Source: Agrobacterium vitis (GTDB taxonomy: Bacteria; Pseudomonadota; Alphaproteobacteria; Rhizobiales; Rhizobiaceae). From it: 64,000 nucleotides of DNA. The position numbers and the translations under genes were made by a program. How positions within the stretch are numbered: position 1 is the first letter of the stretch; every line of letters starts with the position of its first letter. The stretch lies in assembly GCF_014926405.1 (NCBI RefSeq), contig NZ_JACXXJ020000005.1, positions 1,679,001 through 1,743,000 of the forward strand, given 5' to 3'. Under the pieces are notes generated by a model. It was given only the letters and a program-made list of their open reading frames with translations. It ran no database searches and was not told the DNA's origin. Positions 35,034 through 45,510 of the stretch are shown here, piece by piece.

Positions 35034-35150
35034 CCTTTTGCAAATAACACAAGTCTTCGATGCATTGGAGATATTTACAATCTCTTCAAGGCGAACGCGC
35101 GTTAGCATATTCGCCTTAGTATAGGGCACTCACGAAACTCGGTGTATGGT

Positions 35151-36245
35151 CTATTTCCAGCCCTCGCCTTCCTTCCATGTTTTCCAGTTATCAATGACTG
35201 TATCGGCGAAACGACTTCCCACTCGATAAGCATTTGTAACTGATGGCATGAAACCGCCCGACGTCGAAGTCAGCGATTCGATAGCGGTGCGGCCAAACGG
35301 TTCGCGGTCGAAATTGGACGCTGTGCGCAACACCAGAATACGGTTGAAATCGAGGCGCCCGGCCTCCGAGGCCCGCTTCAAAGCTGTCAGCGTCGCATTA
35401 TCCTCCATTTGGGTGGTGCAGTAATGGGCTTTTCCATCGGTGACCAGGGTAGCAAATCGTTCCGTGGCTTCAGCGTCCTTGACCCCATGCCAGTAGGTAT
35501 CGCCTGAGATCGTGTCGCAAATCTTCACAGACGGAGCCGCCTTGGCCGCAGGCGCGGCATAGGCGGCGCGATAGGTCTTGGCAGCATCGCTGTCCATCAA
35601 TTCGATGGACCCGGTCAGCGCCATGGCCTTCTGGACCAGCGCCTCGTTCAGCGCGTAGACTTCTGTCCCCGCCGCCCAGGTCGGCTTGCCGGTCGGACTT
35701 GCCGCACCCAGCGGCACCTGCCCGTCTGGCCAGTCCTTGTCGATCTGGCGGGCATCGATATCATGCCGCAATCCGCCATCCACCACATATCTGGCCCAGA
35801 GCGCCGACCCCAGAGTTCCCTCCTTCGGATTGACACCGGCAATGCCTGCGATCAACACATAGGTGTTGCGGAGATCAAACCGACGGTCGAACGCGACCGC
35901 CATGGTCGAGCTCGCCGCATTGGCATAGCCCATCGCCGTGGTCATCACGCAGAGGCCCTGACGATCGCAAGCGACCTCCGGATACTCTTTCGACAGGCCT
36001 GGCACTTTAACCTTCGTCGTCAGCTTGCGCCCTGCCAGCCACGGCTTGGTCTCTTCGCCAAACATGGTGATAACGAGAACCTTCGGAGCAATCGTTTTCA
36101 CTCCCCGGCCGGAAGCCGACGACGCGGCATGACTGACAATGGCGCTCGACGCCACCGTCAACGCGGTGACAATCATCGCTGTGGCGAATGCAGGCAATCT
36201 TGGCATCATAGGATAGATCTCTTTATCGAAGGGCAATGGCACCAT
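35151..36245 (-). CDS. Purine nucleoside permease family protein
   Basis: A ~364-residue exported protein of the NUP family (PF06516), named for a yeast nucleoside permease but with a nucleoside-phosphorylase-like fold and usually a signal peptide. It has a clear signal peptide (AFATAMIVTALTVASSAIV, cleavage after SHA), then VLVITMFGEETKPW and the conserved GIAGVNPKEGTLGSALWA, CDTISGDTYWHG, and QMEDNAT blocks. The start given is the first ATG; MMPRLPAF twelve codons later (36209) gives a more usual signal peptide. Likely periplasmic, with a role in nucleoside use. Confidence 0.82.
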   Translation of the reverse strand: MVPLPFDKEIYPMMPRLPAFATAMIVTALTVASSAIVSHAASSASGRGVKTIAPKVLVITMFGEETKPWLAGRKLTTKVKVPGLSKEYPEVACDRQGLCVMTTAMGYANAASSTMAVAFDRRFDLRNTYVLIAGIAGVNPKEGTLGSALWARYVVDGGLRHDIDARQIDKDWPDGQVPLGAASPTGKPTWAAGTEVYALNEALVQKAMALTGSIELMDSDAAKTYRAAYAAPAAKAAPSVKICDTISGDTYWHGVKDAEATERFATLVTDGKAHYCTTQMEDNATLTALKRASEAGRLDFNRILVLRTASNFDREPFGRTAIESLTSTSGGFMPSVTNAYRVGSRFADTVIDNWKTWKEGEGWK

Positions 36246-36390
36246 TGCAGGGAGGAGATCTCCTTCTTAGCTCGGACAGAATTTCAGGTCAAAACCATAG
36301 GCCAAAGGCATAATCAATCCTGCAGATTAGCTGAAATTCGAGTGACGCCTGAACATGACTCCCTCGAAAAATTTTCCGGCTGCAAGCCAA

Positions 36391-36426
36391 AAAATAGAAA
36401 AAGGCCGGATGGTTTCCCATCCGGCC
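36391..36426 (-). terminator. Terminator of the alpha operon
   Basis: On the minus strand a 10-bp perfect stem (GGCCGGATGG / CCATCCGGCC) with a GAAA loop is followed by TTTTTCTATTTT, 31 nt past rplQ. It closes the ribosomal cluster. Confidence 0.93.
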
Positions 36427-36457
36427 CTGAAACAAACGACTTAACGTCGCTTATGGC

Positions 36458-36883
36458 TTATGCTGCTTCAGCGGTTTCTGCTTCAGCGGCAACGCGAGCC
36501 TTGTCAGCTGCACCCTTGGCATCGACATCGCGCTCAACGAACTCGATAACGGCCAGAGGAGCATTGTCGCCCTGACGGAAACCAGCCTTCATGATACGCA
36601 GGTAGCCGCCGTTACGGCTAGCGTAACGAGTAGCAATCGCATCGAACAGCTTGCGAACAGCATCCTGATCGCGGATCTGCGAAATGGCCTGACGACGAGC
36701 GTGCAGGTCACCGCGCTTGCCGAGCGTGACAAGCCGTTCTACAATCGGGCGAATTTCCTTCGCCTTTGGCAGGGTCGTGACAATTTGCTCATGGGTGATG
36801 AGCGAAGCCGCCATATTGGCAAACATTGCCTTACGGTGGCTGGCGGTACGGTTCAGCTTGCGGCCGGCTTTCTGATGGCGCAT
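36458..36883 (-). CDS. rplQ: 50S ribosomal protein L17
   Basis: A 141-residue L17 with the family start [20 protein letters not shown]. The acidic/alanine-rich C-terminal tail (after ~120) extends the core. It is the last gene of the alpha group, 119 nt after rpoA, and ends at a strong terminator. Confidence 0.97.
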   Translation of the reverse strand: MRHQKAGRKLNRTASHRKAMFANMAASLITHEQIVTTLPKAKEIRPIVERLVTLGKRGDLHARRQAISQIRDQDAVRKLFDAIATRYASRNGGYLRIMKAGFRQGDNAPLAVIEFVERDVDAKGAADKARVAAEAETAEAA

Positions 36884-37002
36884 GGCTATTCTCCTTCAAT
36901 GCAGGTTCCCGCGCTTGTTGCGGCCCTGCCGTTTCCTGACACATACGGATCAAGATCCGCAGTTTGACTGGAAAGGCAGAGTTCAACCTGCCTTATCTAA
37001 GA

Positions 37003-38013
37003 TTAATATTGGTCTTCGTAACGCTTGGCGAGATCTTCAATGTTTTCCGGCGGCCAGGCAGGAACTTCCATACCCAGATGCAGGCCCATGGAAGCCAGAA
37101 CTTCCTTGATCTCGTTCAGCGACTTGCGACCAAAGTTCGGCGTGCGCAACATTTCGGCTTCGGTCTTCTGAATCAGATCGCCAATATACACGATATTGTC
37201 GTTCTTCAGGCAGTTGGCCGAACGGACCGAAAGTTCGAGTTCGTCGACCTTCTTCAACAGCGCCGGGTTGAAAGCCAGTTCGGTAACGGCTTCTTCTTCA
37301 GCTTCACGCTGCGGCTCATCGAAGTTGACGAAGACAGACAGCTGGTCCTGGAGAATACGAGCAGCGAAAGCCACCGCATCTTCACCCGAAACAGACCCGT
37401 CGGTCTCGATCGTCATGGTCAGCTTGTCGTAGTCAAGAACTTGGCCTTCGCGGGTGTTTTCAACCTTGTAGGACACTTTCTTGACCGGCGAATAGAGGCT
37501 GTCGACCGGGATAAGCCCAATCGGAGCATCTTCTGCCCGGTTACGATCAGCCGGGACATAGCCCTTGCCGTTGTTGACCGTGAATTCCATCCGGATTTCC
37601 GCGCCTTCATCCAGCGTGCAGATGACGTGGTGCGGATTGAGGATCTCGATATCGCCAACCGTCTGGATATCTCCAGCGGTCACGACGCCCGGACCCTGCT
37701 TGCGGACAACCATGCGCTTGGCATCGTCGCCGTCCATCTTGATGGCAATTTCCTTGATGTTCAAAACGATGTCGGTGACATCTTCGCGAACACCCGGGAT
37801 CGACGAGAATTCATGCAGAACACCGTCGATCTGGACAGCCGTCACGGCAGCACCGCGCAGCGACGACAGCAAAACGCGACGAAGCGCGTTGCCGAGCGTC
37901 AGACCGAAGCCCCGCTCAAGCGGTTCGGCAACCAGGGTTGCCTTGGTGCGACCGCTGGAGGAGAACTCAACCTTGTTCGGCTTGATCAGTTCCTGCCAAT
38001 TCTTCTGAATCAT
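37003..38013 (-). CDS. rpoA: RNA polymerase alpha subunit
   Basis: A 336-residue alpha subunit. The N-terminal domain (1-~230) carries the dimer/assembly region [21 protein letters not shown]; the C-terminal domain (~250-320) carries [15 protein letters not shown] and [14 protein letters not shown] for UP-element DNA and activator contact. The order rpsM-rpsK-rpoA-rplQ is the normal alpha operon without rpsD, as in other alphaproteobacteria. Confidence 0.98.
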
Positions 38014-38112
38014 ATGTTTACCTTCCGTTCGTCGCCACTATTCAATCGTGACGACCGAGCATGAGAAGAACCGGGACCGCATCTACGCATATCCCGGCCG
38101 GACGAAGAATGA

Positions 38113-38502
38113 TCAGACGCGGCGCTTCTTGCGAGGACGGCAGCCATTGTGCGGGATCGGGGTCACATCGCGGATCGAGGTGATCATGAAGCCCGCGGCC
38201 TGCAAAGCGCGCAGAGCCGACTCACGGCCAGAACCCGGACCGCAAACTTCGACTTCCAGCGATTTCATGCCGTGTTCCTGAGCCTTCTTGGCGCAATCTT
38301 CAGCAGCGATCTGAGCGGCAAACGGGGTCGACTTACGCGAACCCTTGAAGCCCTTGGCACCAGCAGACGACCAGGCAATTGCATTGCCCTGCGCATCGGT
38401 GATGGTGATCATCGTGTTGTTGAATGTCGAGTTGACGTGCGCAACACCCGACGAAATATTTTTGCGCTCTCTACGGCGAACGCGTGTGGCTTCCTTGGCC
38501 AT
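38113..38502 (-). CDS. rpsK: 30S ribosomal protein S11
   Basis: A 129-residue S11. It has the usual [34 protein letters not shown] and [15 protein letters not shown] end. It lies between rpsM (132-nt gap) and rpoA (99-nt gap). Confidence 0.97.
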   Translation of the reverse strand: MAKEATRVRRRERKNISSGVAHVNSTFNNTMITITDAQGNAIAWSSAGAKGFKGSRKSTPFAAQIAAEDCAKKAQEHGMKSLEVEVCGPGSGRESALRALQAAGFMITSIRDVTPIPHNGCRPRKKRRV

Positions 38503-38634
38503 TCAATTCCCTTTCATTGATCTCGACACCGCCGTAACACCAGCGGCTCCACCGGAAAGGACAAAGCGCCCTCTCCAAAACTGCAACAAGGCCGGCACTG
38601 ACGTGCCAGCCTCAAGCTCGCCATAAAGCGAAAC

Positions 38635-39003
38635 TTACTTCTTCTTACCAGCGATAGCCTTTGCCGGACCCTTGCGAGTACGAGCATTGGTATGGGTACG
38701 CTGACCGCGAACAGGCAGACCGCGACGATGACGCAGACCGCGGTAGCAGCCCAGATCCATCAATCGCTTGATGTTCATTGCGGTGTCGCGACGCAGGTCA
38801 CCTTCGACCTGGTAATCGCGGTCGATGGTTTCACGGATAGCCAGAACTTCAGCATCTGTCAGCTGATGAACGCGGCGGTCGGCGGAAAGGCCAACCTTTT
38901 CCATGATTTCCTGTGCGAACTTCGGACCAATCCCATGAATATAGGTCAGCGCGATAACTACGCGCTTTGCCGTTGGGATGTTGACGCCAGCGATACGTGC
39001 CAC
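38635..39003 (-). CDS. rpsM: 30S ribosomal protein S13
   Basis: A 122-residue S13. The start is GTG at 39003, preceded by AAGGAGAATAGGC, giving the family start (M)[14 protein letters not shown]; the longer frame upstream is not coding. It ends [11 protein letters not shown]. It is 243 nt from adk with a terminator-like hairpin between, so it may begin its own transcript. Confidence 0.96.
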   Translation of the reverse strand: MARIAGVNIPTAKRVVIALTYIHGIGPKFAQEIMEKVGLSADRRVHQLTDAEVLAIRETIDRDYQVEGDLRRDTAMNIKRLMDLGCYRGLRHRRGLPVRGQRTHTNARTRKGPAKAIAGKKK

Positions 39004-39206
39004 GCCTATTCTCCTTGCGTTCCAGTTGCCATCCGGCAAGTGGTGTGTCGTTACACGGCCCAAAAGAACCGCAATTACAAAAACGAATTCTCAACAGTCA
39101 AAAGACCGAACCCGTCTTCCAGCATTGGAAGATCGCGCCGGTCGCTTCAATGTTGCGAGTTGGCGCGGTCTTTAGCGGAATCGGCTGACAAAAGCAACCG
39201 GCCCCT

Positions 39207-39229
39207 TAAAAATTCTTGAGGACAAGAAT
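39207..39229 (-). terminator. Terminator-like hairpin between adk and rpsM
   Basis: On the minus strand ATTCTTG-TCCT-CAAGAAT is followed directly by TTTTAA, 18 nt past the adk stop. The stem is short (7 bp) and A/T-rich, so it may be partial. Confidence 0.55.
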
Positions 39230-39246
39230 GCAGCAAAGCCGACAGC

Positions 39247-39831
39247 TCAGGCTTTTTCTAACACCGACCCGATGGCTTCCGTCACCGAATCCATATCTGC
39301 CATGCCATCCAGCACAACCAACTGCCCCTTGGCAGAGTAATGCGCGGACAGCGGCGCTGTCTTCTCCCGGTACTCACCGATCCTTCGGCGGAACGATTCG
39401 GGATTGTCGTCAGGACGAACCGTACCGCCAGCCGCGATCGTGTCAGTAACGCGCTTCTCGATACGACCGATCAAAGCTTCTTCGTCAACCTTGAGTTCGA
39501 TCACCGCGTCGAGGATGAGACCAGCGTTGCCCATGTTCTCGGCAAGAGTGATAGCCTGCGGCACAGTGCGCGGGTAACCGTCAAGAATGAACCCCTTGGC
39601 GCAGTCTGCTTCCTGAATACGCTCTGCAACGATCTGGTTGACGACATCATCAGACACCAGTTCACCAGCCTCCATCAAGGCCTTCGCACGCTTACCAATA
39701 TCTGTCCCAGCCGCAACCGCGGCCCTCAGCATGTCGCCCGTGGAAAGTTGGGGAATGCCATATTTTTCAGTCAGCCGTTGCGCCTGCGTCCCCTTGCCCG
39801 CCCCTGGCGGTCCCAAAAGAATGATTCTCAT
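39247..39831 (-). CDS. adk: Adenylate kinase
   Basis: A 194-residue adenylate kinase (AMP + ATP to 2 ADP). P-loop GPPGAGKGT (7-15), LSTGDMLR and [10 protein letters not shown] are present. It is the short form without the zinc/LID insertion, as in other alphaproteobacteria. Its ATG overlaps the secY stop by 4 nt, so translation is likely coupled to secY. Confidence 0.97.
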   Translation of the reverse strand: MRIILLGPPGAGKGTQAQRLTEKYGIPQLSTGDMLRAAVAAGTDIGKRAKALMEAGELVSDDVVNQIVAERIQEADCAKGFILDGYPRTVPQAITLAENMGNAGLILDAVIELKVDEEALIGRIEKRVTDTIAAGGTVRPDDNPESFRRRIGEYREKTAPLSAHYSAKGQLVVLDGMADMDSVTEAIGSVLEKA

Positions 39832-41168
39832 CGTCCCCTCTTTCCTCCTCGCAATTTCGATTTCTTGATCAGCCCCTCATATTGCTGAGCAATCAGGTGA
39901 CCTTGTACCTGTGCTACCGTATCCAGGGTCACGCTGACAACAATCAAAAGCGACGTACCACCAAGGGATAAGGGAACCCCGGTTTGAGAAACCAAAATTT
40001 CGGGAAGGATACAAACAAATACAAGGTAAATCGCACCGACAACGGTGATTCGCGTCAGCACATAATCGATATATTCAGCCGTGCGCTCACCGGGGCGAAT
40101 GCCCGGAATGAAACCACCATGCTTTTTCAAATTATCAGCCGTGTCCTTCGGATTGAAAACAATGGCCGTATAGAAGAATGCAAAGAAGCCGATCAGCAGA
40201 GCATAGAGCACCATATAGGCAGGCTGACCATGGCCAAGCGCGCTGATGATAGTCGTTGCCCAGGCAGGGAGCGTCGAGCCACCGGTGAAGCCAGCAGCCG
40301 TCGCTGGCAGCAGCAGCAACGATGAAGCGAAGATCGCGGGGATAACACCTGACGTGTTTAGCTTCAGTGGGAGATGCGATGTGTCGCCCTGGAACATCCG
40401 GTTGCCAACCTGGCGCTTCGGATATTGGATCAGCAAACGACGTTGGGCGCGCTCAAAGAAAACGATCAGCGCAATCACGCCGATTGCCACCACGATGACC
40501 GTCAGGATCAACGCTGTTGACAAAGCCCCGGTGCGGCCAAGCTCCAATGTACCAGCAAGCGCCGTCGGAAGGCCGGCGGCAATACCTGCGAAAATAATCA
40601 GCGAAATACCATTACCAATGCCGCGCGAGGTGATCTGCTCACCAAGCCACATCAGGAACATCGTACCGCCCAGAAGCGTCACCACGGTCGAAAGGCGAAA
40701 GAACAGGCCGGGATCGGTCACCAAGCCATTGCCGTGCTCCAGACCAACCGCAATCCCATAGGCTTGCAGCGTGCCGAGCAAAACCGTGCCGTAGCGGGTA
40801 TATTGATTGATGATCTTGCGCCCCTGCTCGCCTTCCTTCTTGAGGTTTTCAAGCGAGGGAACGACAGATGTCATCAACTGGACGATAATCGAAGCAGAAA
40901 TATAGGGCATGATGCCAAGGGCGAAAATCGCCATGCGCTGCACCGCGCCACCGGAAAACATGTTGAACAGCCCCAGAATACCACCGGACTGCCCCTTAAA
41001 GGCAGCCGCATAGGCCTCAGGGTTGAGGCCAGGCAGCGGAATGTGGGTACCTAGACGATAGACAAGAAGGGCGGCCAGCGTGAACCAGATGCGCTTTTTC
41101 AAATCCTCTGCCTTCGCAAAGGTTGAAAAGTTCAGGTTCGAGGCCAATTGTTCCGCTGCAGAAGCCAT
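39828..41168 (-). CDS. secY: Protein translocase subunit SecY
   Basis: A 446-residue channel subunit of the Sec translocon with ten membrane segments. The start at 41168 follows GCGGAGAATTTT and gives [20 protein letters not shown]; the frame stays open 60 codons upstream but that part is leader, not SecY. Typical blocks include [23 protein letters not shown] and the C-terminal [14 protein letters not shown]. It is separated from rplO by 341 nt with two hairpins. Confidence 0.97.
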   Translation of the reverse strand: MASAAEQLASNLNFSTFAKAEDLKKRIWFTLAALLVYRLGTHIPLPGLNPEAYAAAFKGQSGGILGLFNMFSGGAVQRMAIFALGIMPYISASIIVQLMTSVVPSLENLKKEGEQGRKIINQYTRYGTVLLGTLQAYGIAVGLEHGNGLVTDPGLFFRLSTVVTLLGGTMFLMWLGEQITSRGIGNGISLIIFAGIAAGLPTALAGTLELGRTGALSTALILTVIVVAIGVIALIVFFERAQRRLLIQYPKRQVGNRMFQGDTSHLPLKLNTSGVIPAIFASSLLLLPATAAGFTGGSTLPAWATTIISALGHGQPAYMVLYALLIGFFAFFYTAIVFNPKDTADNLKKHGGFIPGIRPGERTAEYIDYVLTRITVVGAIYLVFVCILPEILVSQTGVPLSLGGTSLLIVVSVTLDTVAQVQGHLIAQQYEGLIKKSKLRGGKRGR

Positions 41169-41377
41169 AAAATTCTCCGCGTCACCATATACGGCGGCTT
41201 GACGATGGACAGCCTGCCGAAGGTAAAGTTCGTTCTCTCTCGCAGAAAACCGAGGGCGGAGCGATTGCAGTGCAACCAGATGCCTCTCCCTCTGTTTCCG
41301 AAATTCCCGGAAGACGGAACATAAAGCGCTGTGCATTTTTTCAAACACACGAAAGCTGCTTTATCACTCAAAAAGTG

Positions 41378-41428
41378 CTGTGTCGCTTTCTCCCCAAACC
41401 AAGATGATTTGGGGAGAAAGCGACACAG
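41378..41428 (-). terminator. Very long hairpin in the rplO-secY gap
   Basis: A perfect 21-bp stem (arms 41378-41398 and 41408-41428) with a 9-nt loop. On the minus strand it is followed by CACTTTTTGAG. It is the second of two hairpins in the gap, 210 nt before secY. It could end transcription or control secY expression. Confidence 0.75.
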
Positions 41429-41464
41429 GAGCCGCCAATGGGTCGCGAGGCACACATATGGTAG

Positions 41465-41497
41465 AAAAATCGCCCGGTGTGAAGCACCCCGGGCGAT
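41465..41497 (-). terminator. Intrinsic terminator directly after rplO
   Basis: On the minus strand ATCGCCCGG / CCGGGCGAT (9 bp, with an inner GTG/CAC pair) is followed by TTTT, 12 nt past the rplO stop. Classic terminator shape. Confidence 0.85.
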
Positions 41498-41509
41498 AAT
41501 ATTAATCGA

Positions 41510-41989
41510 TTATTCCGACTTTTCCGCAGCAGCTGACAGCTGCTTGATCGTGCCGCCCGCCTTTTCGATCTTTTCGACCGCTGGCTTGGAAGCGCCGGCA
41601 ACTTCAATCGTTACCTTCGTCGTCAATTCACCGTCACCGAGGACGCGAACACCGTCTTTAAGGCGGCGAATCACGCCAGCAGCCTTGAGAGCTGCTGCAT
41701 CGATGGTGGCGGAAGCGTCGAGCTTGCCGGCATCGATCGCTGTCTGAATCCGACCGAGCGAAACGGTCGTGAATTCGGAAGCGAAGATGTTGTTGAAGCC
41801 ACGCTTCGGCAGGCGGCGATAGATCGGCATCTGGCCGCCTTCGAAGCCATTGACGGCAACGCCCGAACGCGCCTTCTGACCCTTGACGCCACGGCCACCG
41901 GTCTTGCCCTTGCCGGAACCGATACCGCGACCTACGCGGATACGGTCCTTGCTGGAGCCTTCATTGTCTTTGATTTCATTCAGTTTCAT
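41510..41989 (-). CDS. rplO: 50S ribosomal protein L15
   Basis: A 159-residue L15. The start at 41989 follows GAGGAAAC and gives [20 protein letters not shown]. The Gly/Lys-rich [20 protein letters not shown] stretch is diagnostic. It is the last gene of the spc string before two terminators. Confidence 0.97.
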   Translation of the reverse strand: MKLNEIKDNEGSSKDRIRVGRGIGSGKGKTGGRGVKGQKARSGVAVNGFEGGQMPIYRRLPKRGFNNIFASEFTTVSLGRIQTAIDAGKLDASATIDAAALKAAGVIRRLKDGVRVLGDGELTTKVTIEVAGASKPAVEKIEKAGGTIKQLSAAAEKSE

Positions 41990-42005
41990 GACAGTTTCCT
42001 CCGTC

Positions 42006-42209
42006 TCACTTCTCGTCGACGACGCGAACGAGATGCTGGACAGCACGGATCATGCCACGAACCGAAGGCGTATCTTCCAACGTGCGGACCCGATGCATCT
42101 TGTTGAGACCCAGGCCGATAAGCGTCTGGCGCTGTACAGCCGGGCGGCGAATAGGCGAACCGATCTGCTCGACCGTGATCGTCTTCTGGGCTTCAGTGTT
42201 CTTGGCCAT
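42006..42209 (-). CDS. rpmD: 50S ribosomal protein L30
   Basis: A 67-residue L30 with the conserved [20 protein letters not shown] and [17 protein letters not shown] blocks. It sits in its usual place between rpsE (11-nt gap) and rplO (16-nt gap). Confidence 0.96.
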
Positions 42210-42220
42210 TGTCCAGCTCC

Positions 42221-42790
42221 TTATTCTTCAGAACCGTTGCCGGACGCGGCACGACGAGCCTGCAAGGTCGCATACTTCAGGCCACGCTGTGCAGCGACGT
42301 CCTTCGGATGAACCTGGTGCTTCAGCGCGTCGAACGTTGCACGAACCATGTTGTAAGGGTTCGACGAACCGGTCGACTTAGCAACAACGTCATGCATGCC
42401 GAGCGTTTCGAAAACGGCGCGCATCGGACCACCGGCGATGATACCGGTACCAGCCTTAGCAGACCGCAGCAGCACCTTGCCGGCGCCGTGACGGCCATGA
42501 ACGTCATGATGCAGCGTACGGCCATCACGCAGCGGTACGAAAATCAGGTCGCGCTTGGCGGACTCGGTTGCCTTGCGAATGGCTTCCGGCACTTCACGTG
42601 CCTTGCCATGACCGAAGCCAACACGACCCTTCTGGTCGCCGACGACGACGAGAGCAGCGAAACCAAAACGACGGCCGCCCTTGACGACCTTGGCGACGCG
42701 ATTGATGGCGACCAGCTTGTCGACAAATTCGCTATCGCGCTCTTCACGGTTCTGACGGTCGTCCCGCGAACCACGCTTTTCTTGTGCCAT
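42221..42790 (-). CDS. rpsE: 30S ribosomal protein S5
   Basis: A 189-residue S5. The fidelity-related loop [20 protein letters not shown] and the [19 protein letters not shown] block are clear. The gap to rplR upstream is 145 nt and holds two hairpins, unusual inside this tight operon. Confidence 0.97.
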
Positions 42791-42846
42791 TGTCCTTTTC
42801 CTTTTTTCTTTTCCGGGTGCAATCGGCAGATTACAATCTTGAATAA

Positions 42847-42928
42847 GACCCTCCCCTAACGGGTCAGGCTCTTTCCGGTCTATGCGGCAAAGCCGCGAAA
42901 CCGCCCGGATACACGCGCATCCGGGCGG
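42847..42928 (-). promoter_or_regulatory. Paired hairpins in the rplR-rpsE gap
   Basis: A 10-bp stem CCGCCCGGAT / ATCCGGGCGG (42901-42928) and a smaller GACCC / GGGTC stem (42847-42865) lie between rplR and rpsE. Neither has a good T run, so processing or translational control is as likely as termination. Confidence 0.45.
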
Positions 42929-42935
42929 CTATCCC

Positions 42936-43298
42936 TTAGAACGACAGACCACCTTCGCGGGCGGCTTCTGCCAGTGCCTTGATGCGGCCATGATAGATGA
43001 AGGCGCCGCGATCGAACACGACTTCCTTCACACCAGCGGCAACAGCACGCTCGGCGACCAGCTTGCCAACAGCAGCGGCTGCTGCCGTGTCGGCGCCGGT
43101 CTTCAGCGAAGAGCGCAGGCTGCCGTCCAGCGTCGATGCAGCAGCCAGCGTGCGGCCGGCCACGTCGTCGATAACCTGGACGTAGATGTTCTTCGAAGAG
43201 CGATGTACCGACAGACGCGGACGGCCATTGGCCACCGCCTTGATCTGACGCCGTACGCGGTTGGCACGACGTACAAGTGCTTCTTTTCTGCTTGCCAT
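42936..43298 (-). CDS. rplR: 50S ribosomal protein L18
   Basis: A 120-residue L18 that binds 5S rRNA. Conserved parts are [20 protein letters not shown] and the [20 protein letters not shown] end. It lies 12 nt after rplF. Confidence 0.97.
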   Translation of the reverse strand: MASRKEALVRRANRVRRQIKAVANGRPRLSVHRSSKNIYVQVIDDVAGRTLAAASTLDGSLRSSLKTGADTAAAAAVGKLVAERAVAAGVKEVVFDRGAFIYHGRIKALAEAAREGGLSF

Positions 43299-43310
43299 TT
43301 CGCGCGTTCC

Positions 43311-43844
43311 TTACTTCTTCTTGCCTTCTTTGCGGACGATCCGCTCTTCGGCATACTTGACGCCCTTGCCCTTATAGGGCTCGGGGCCGCGATATTCGCG
43401 GATCTCGGCAGCGACCTGACCGACCTGCTGCTTGTTGATCCCGGAAACCACGATTTCCGTCGGCTTCGGAACGGCGATAGTGATGCCCTGCGGCGGCTCA
43501 TACACAACGTCGTGGCTGAAACCGAGCGCCAGCTGCAGGTTCTTGCCCTGCAAAGATGCGCGGTAACCAACGCCGTTGATTTCGAGCTTGCGCTCGTAGC
43601 CGTCCTTGACGCCCTTCAGGATGTTTTCGATCATCGTGCGGGACATGCCCCACTTTGAGCGTGCATCCTTGGAGTCGTTGACTGGCTTGACGACAATTGC
43701 ATTGTCCTCAAGCGCAACCGAGATTTCGTCATTTGCGACGAAGAAGAGTTCGCCCTTCGGGCCCTTGGCAGTTACTTTCTGGCCATCAACCGAGGCCGTG
43801 ATCCCTGCAGGAACCTGAACGGGCTTTTTACCGATACGAGACAT
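43311..43844 (-). CDS. rplF: 50S ribosomal protein L6
   Basis: A 177-residue L6, start [15 protein letters not shown]. The two L6 repeats are seen, the second with the [14 protein letters not shown] signature. It lies 42 nt after rpsH. Confidence 0.98.
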   Translation of the reverse strand: MSRIGKKPVQVPAGITASVDGQKVTAKGPKGELFFVANDEISVALEDNAIVVKPVNDSKDARSKWGMSRTMIENILKGVKDGYERKLEINGVGYRASLQGKNLQLALGFSHDVVYEPPQGITIAVPKPTEIVVSGINKQQVGQVAAEIREYRGPEPYKGKGVKYAEERIVRKEGKKK

Positions 43845-43874
43845 GTGATTATCCTGTCTGTTCGCTAGGGAGAT

Positions 43875-43904
43875 CTCTGCGCTGTCTTAGAAGACAGAGC
43901 AGAG
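43875..43904 (-). promoter_or_regulatory. Hairpin spanning the rpsH stop codon
   Basis: CTCTG and CTGTCTT pair with AAGACAG and CAGAG (12 pairs around a 2-nt internal loop). The rpsH stop lies inside the stem, so ribosomes ending on rpsH would melt it before rplF. Confidence 0.4.
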
Positions 43905-44285
43905 AACCTCGCCACCAACATTCTGTTCGCGAGCCTGGTGATCGGCCATTACGCCCTTCGGAGTCGAAAGGATGGTAATGCCGAGGCCGTTCGCGACCTG
44001 CGGAATGGACTTAACCGAGACATAGACTCGGCGGCCCGGCTTGGACACGCGGCCGATCTCACGGATCACCGACGCGCCTTCATAATATTTCAGTTCGATC
44101 GTGATCTCGGCCTTGCCGTTACCATGGTCGATTTCAGAATAGCCACGAATGTAGCCTTCAGCCTGAAGAACATCCAGAACGCGCGCACGCAGCTTGGAAG
44201 CCGGAGTAACCACCGAAGCCTTGCGGCGGGCAGCACCATTCCGGATACGGGTGAGCATATCGCCCAACGGATCAGTCATCGTCAT
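43887..44285 (-). CDS. rpsH: 30S ribosomal protein S8
   Basis: A 132-residue S8, start [17 protein letters not shown]; an ATG two codons in is an equal candidate. The C-terminal [20 protein letters not shown] is the family signature. S8 binds 16S rRNA and in E. coli represses the spc mRNA. Confidence 0.97.
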   Translation of the reverse strand: MTMTDPLGDMLTRIRNGAARRKASVVTPASKLRARVLDVLQAEGYIRGYSEIDHGNGKAEITIELKYYEGASVIREIGRVSKPGRRVYVSVKSIPQVANGLGITILSTPKGVMADHQAREQNVGGEVLCSVF

Positions 44286-44297
44286 TTGCCCGTCTCC

Positions 44298-44603
44298 TTA
44301 CCAGCTCGACTTTACAATACCCGGCACCTTGCCGGAATTGCCAAGCTCACGAAGTGCGATACGCGACATCTTGAGCTTGCGATAAAATGCACGCGGACGA
44401 CCGGTGACTTCGCAACGGTTACGGATGCGGGTCTTGGAGCCATCACGCGGCATTTCTGCCAGCTTCAGGGTTGCCTTGAAACGGTCCTCGATCGACAGGG
44501 ACTGGTTCATGATGATTGCCTTCAGCTCGGCGCGCTTGCCGGATTGCTGGGCAACTGTCTTGCGGCGGCGCTTGTTCTTTTCAACTGCGCTTGTCTTCGC
44601 CAT
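44298..44603 (-). CDS. rpsN: 30S ribosomal protein S14
   Basis: A 101-residue S14 of the long, zinc-free type: only one cysteine, in [16 protein letters not shown]. It sits between rplE and rpsH as usual. Confidence 0.97.
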   Translation of the reverse strand: MAKTSAVEKNKRRRKTVAQQSGKRAELKAIIMNQSLSIEDRFKATLKLAEMPRDGSKTRIRNRCEVTGRPRAFYRKLKMSRIALRELGNSGKVPGIVKSSW

Positions 44604-44636
44604 ATTGAAGTTCCTCTTCTACGCTCGTCGTTACGG

Positions 44637-45194
44637 TTATTGACGGAAGGGGAAGTTGAACTCTTTTAGAAGAGCCCGTGCTTCGTCATCCGTGGGAGCC
44701 GTCGTGCAAACGATGATGTCCATGCCCCACATCTGATCAACCTTATCGTAGTTGATCTCTGGGAACACAATGTGTTCCTTGATGCCCATGGCGAAGTTGC
44801 CACGGCCGTCAAAGCTCTTCGGGTTCAAGCCCCGGAAGTCGCGAACGCGCGGAAGCGCGATGTTGATCAGACGGTCCATGAACTCATACATACGAGCGCC
44901 GCGCAGGGTAACCTTTGCGCCAATCGGCATGTCTTCGCGGACCTTGAAACCAGCGATAGAGTTACGAGCCCGGGTAATGACCGGCTTCTGACCAGCAATC
45001 GCGGCCAGATCCGCAGCAGCAACCGTAGGCTTCTTGGAATCGGCAGTTGCCTCGCCCACGCCCATGTTGATGACGATCTTGTCAAGCTTCGGGATCTGCA
45101 TTTCGTTGGCGTAGGAAAACTGTTCCCGAAGCGCCTGACGAATGCGGCTTACATATTCTGCCTTGAGCCGTGGCTCATACTTGGTCTCAGCCAT
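44637..45194 (-). CDS. rplE: 50S ribosomal protein L5
   Basis: A 185-residue L5 that holds 5S rRNA. It has [33 protein letters not shown] and [20 protein letters not shown]. It overlaps the end of rplX by 8 nt, which suggests coupled translation. Confidence 0.98.
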
Positions 45195-45495
45195 CGATCA
45201 CTTCCCCCGAACGCTTGGCAACGCGAACCTTCCTGCCATCGACAACGGAGAAACCAACGCGAGTCGGCTTGCCGTCCTTGTCTGCAATAGCAAGGTTGGA
45301 AAGGTGCACAGAGGCTTCCTTGTTGATGATACCGGCTTCCTGGGTCTGCGTCTGGCGCTGGTGGCGCTTTACGACGTTGATCCCCTGAACGACCGCACGG
45401 TCTTCCTTCGGCATCACTTGAATGACTTCACCAGAACGACCCTTGTCCTTGCCGGTGAGTACGACGACCTTGTCGCCCTTACGAATCTTTTGCAT
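45187..45495 (-). CDS. rplX: 50S ribosomal protein L24
   Basis: A 102-residue L24. The ATG at 45495, after GGGGAG, gives [20 protein letters not shown] with its KOW motif; a TTG two codons upstream is unlikely. It lies 15 nt after rplN. Confidence 0.96.
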
Positions 45496-45510
45496 CGTCA
45501 ATCGCTCCCC

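Noticed and set aside
34838..35047. Plus-strand 69-codon frame in an otherwise gene-free stretch
   Set aside because: No ribosome site, no known motif, and its 3' part is the left and right arm of a 16-bp hairpin.
41169..41348. N-terminal extension of SecY by 60 residues
   Set aside because: The frame is open, but SecY family length and the GGAG ribosome site both place the start at 41168; the upstream part is more likely leader.
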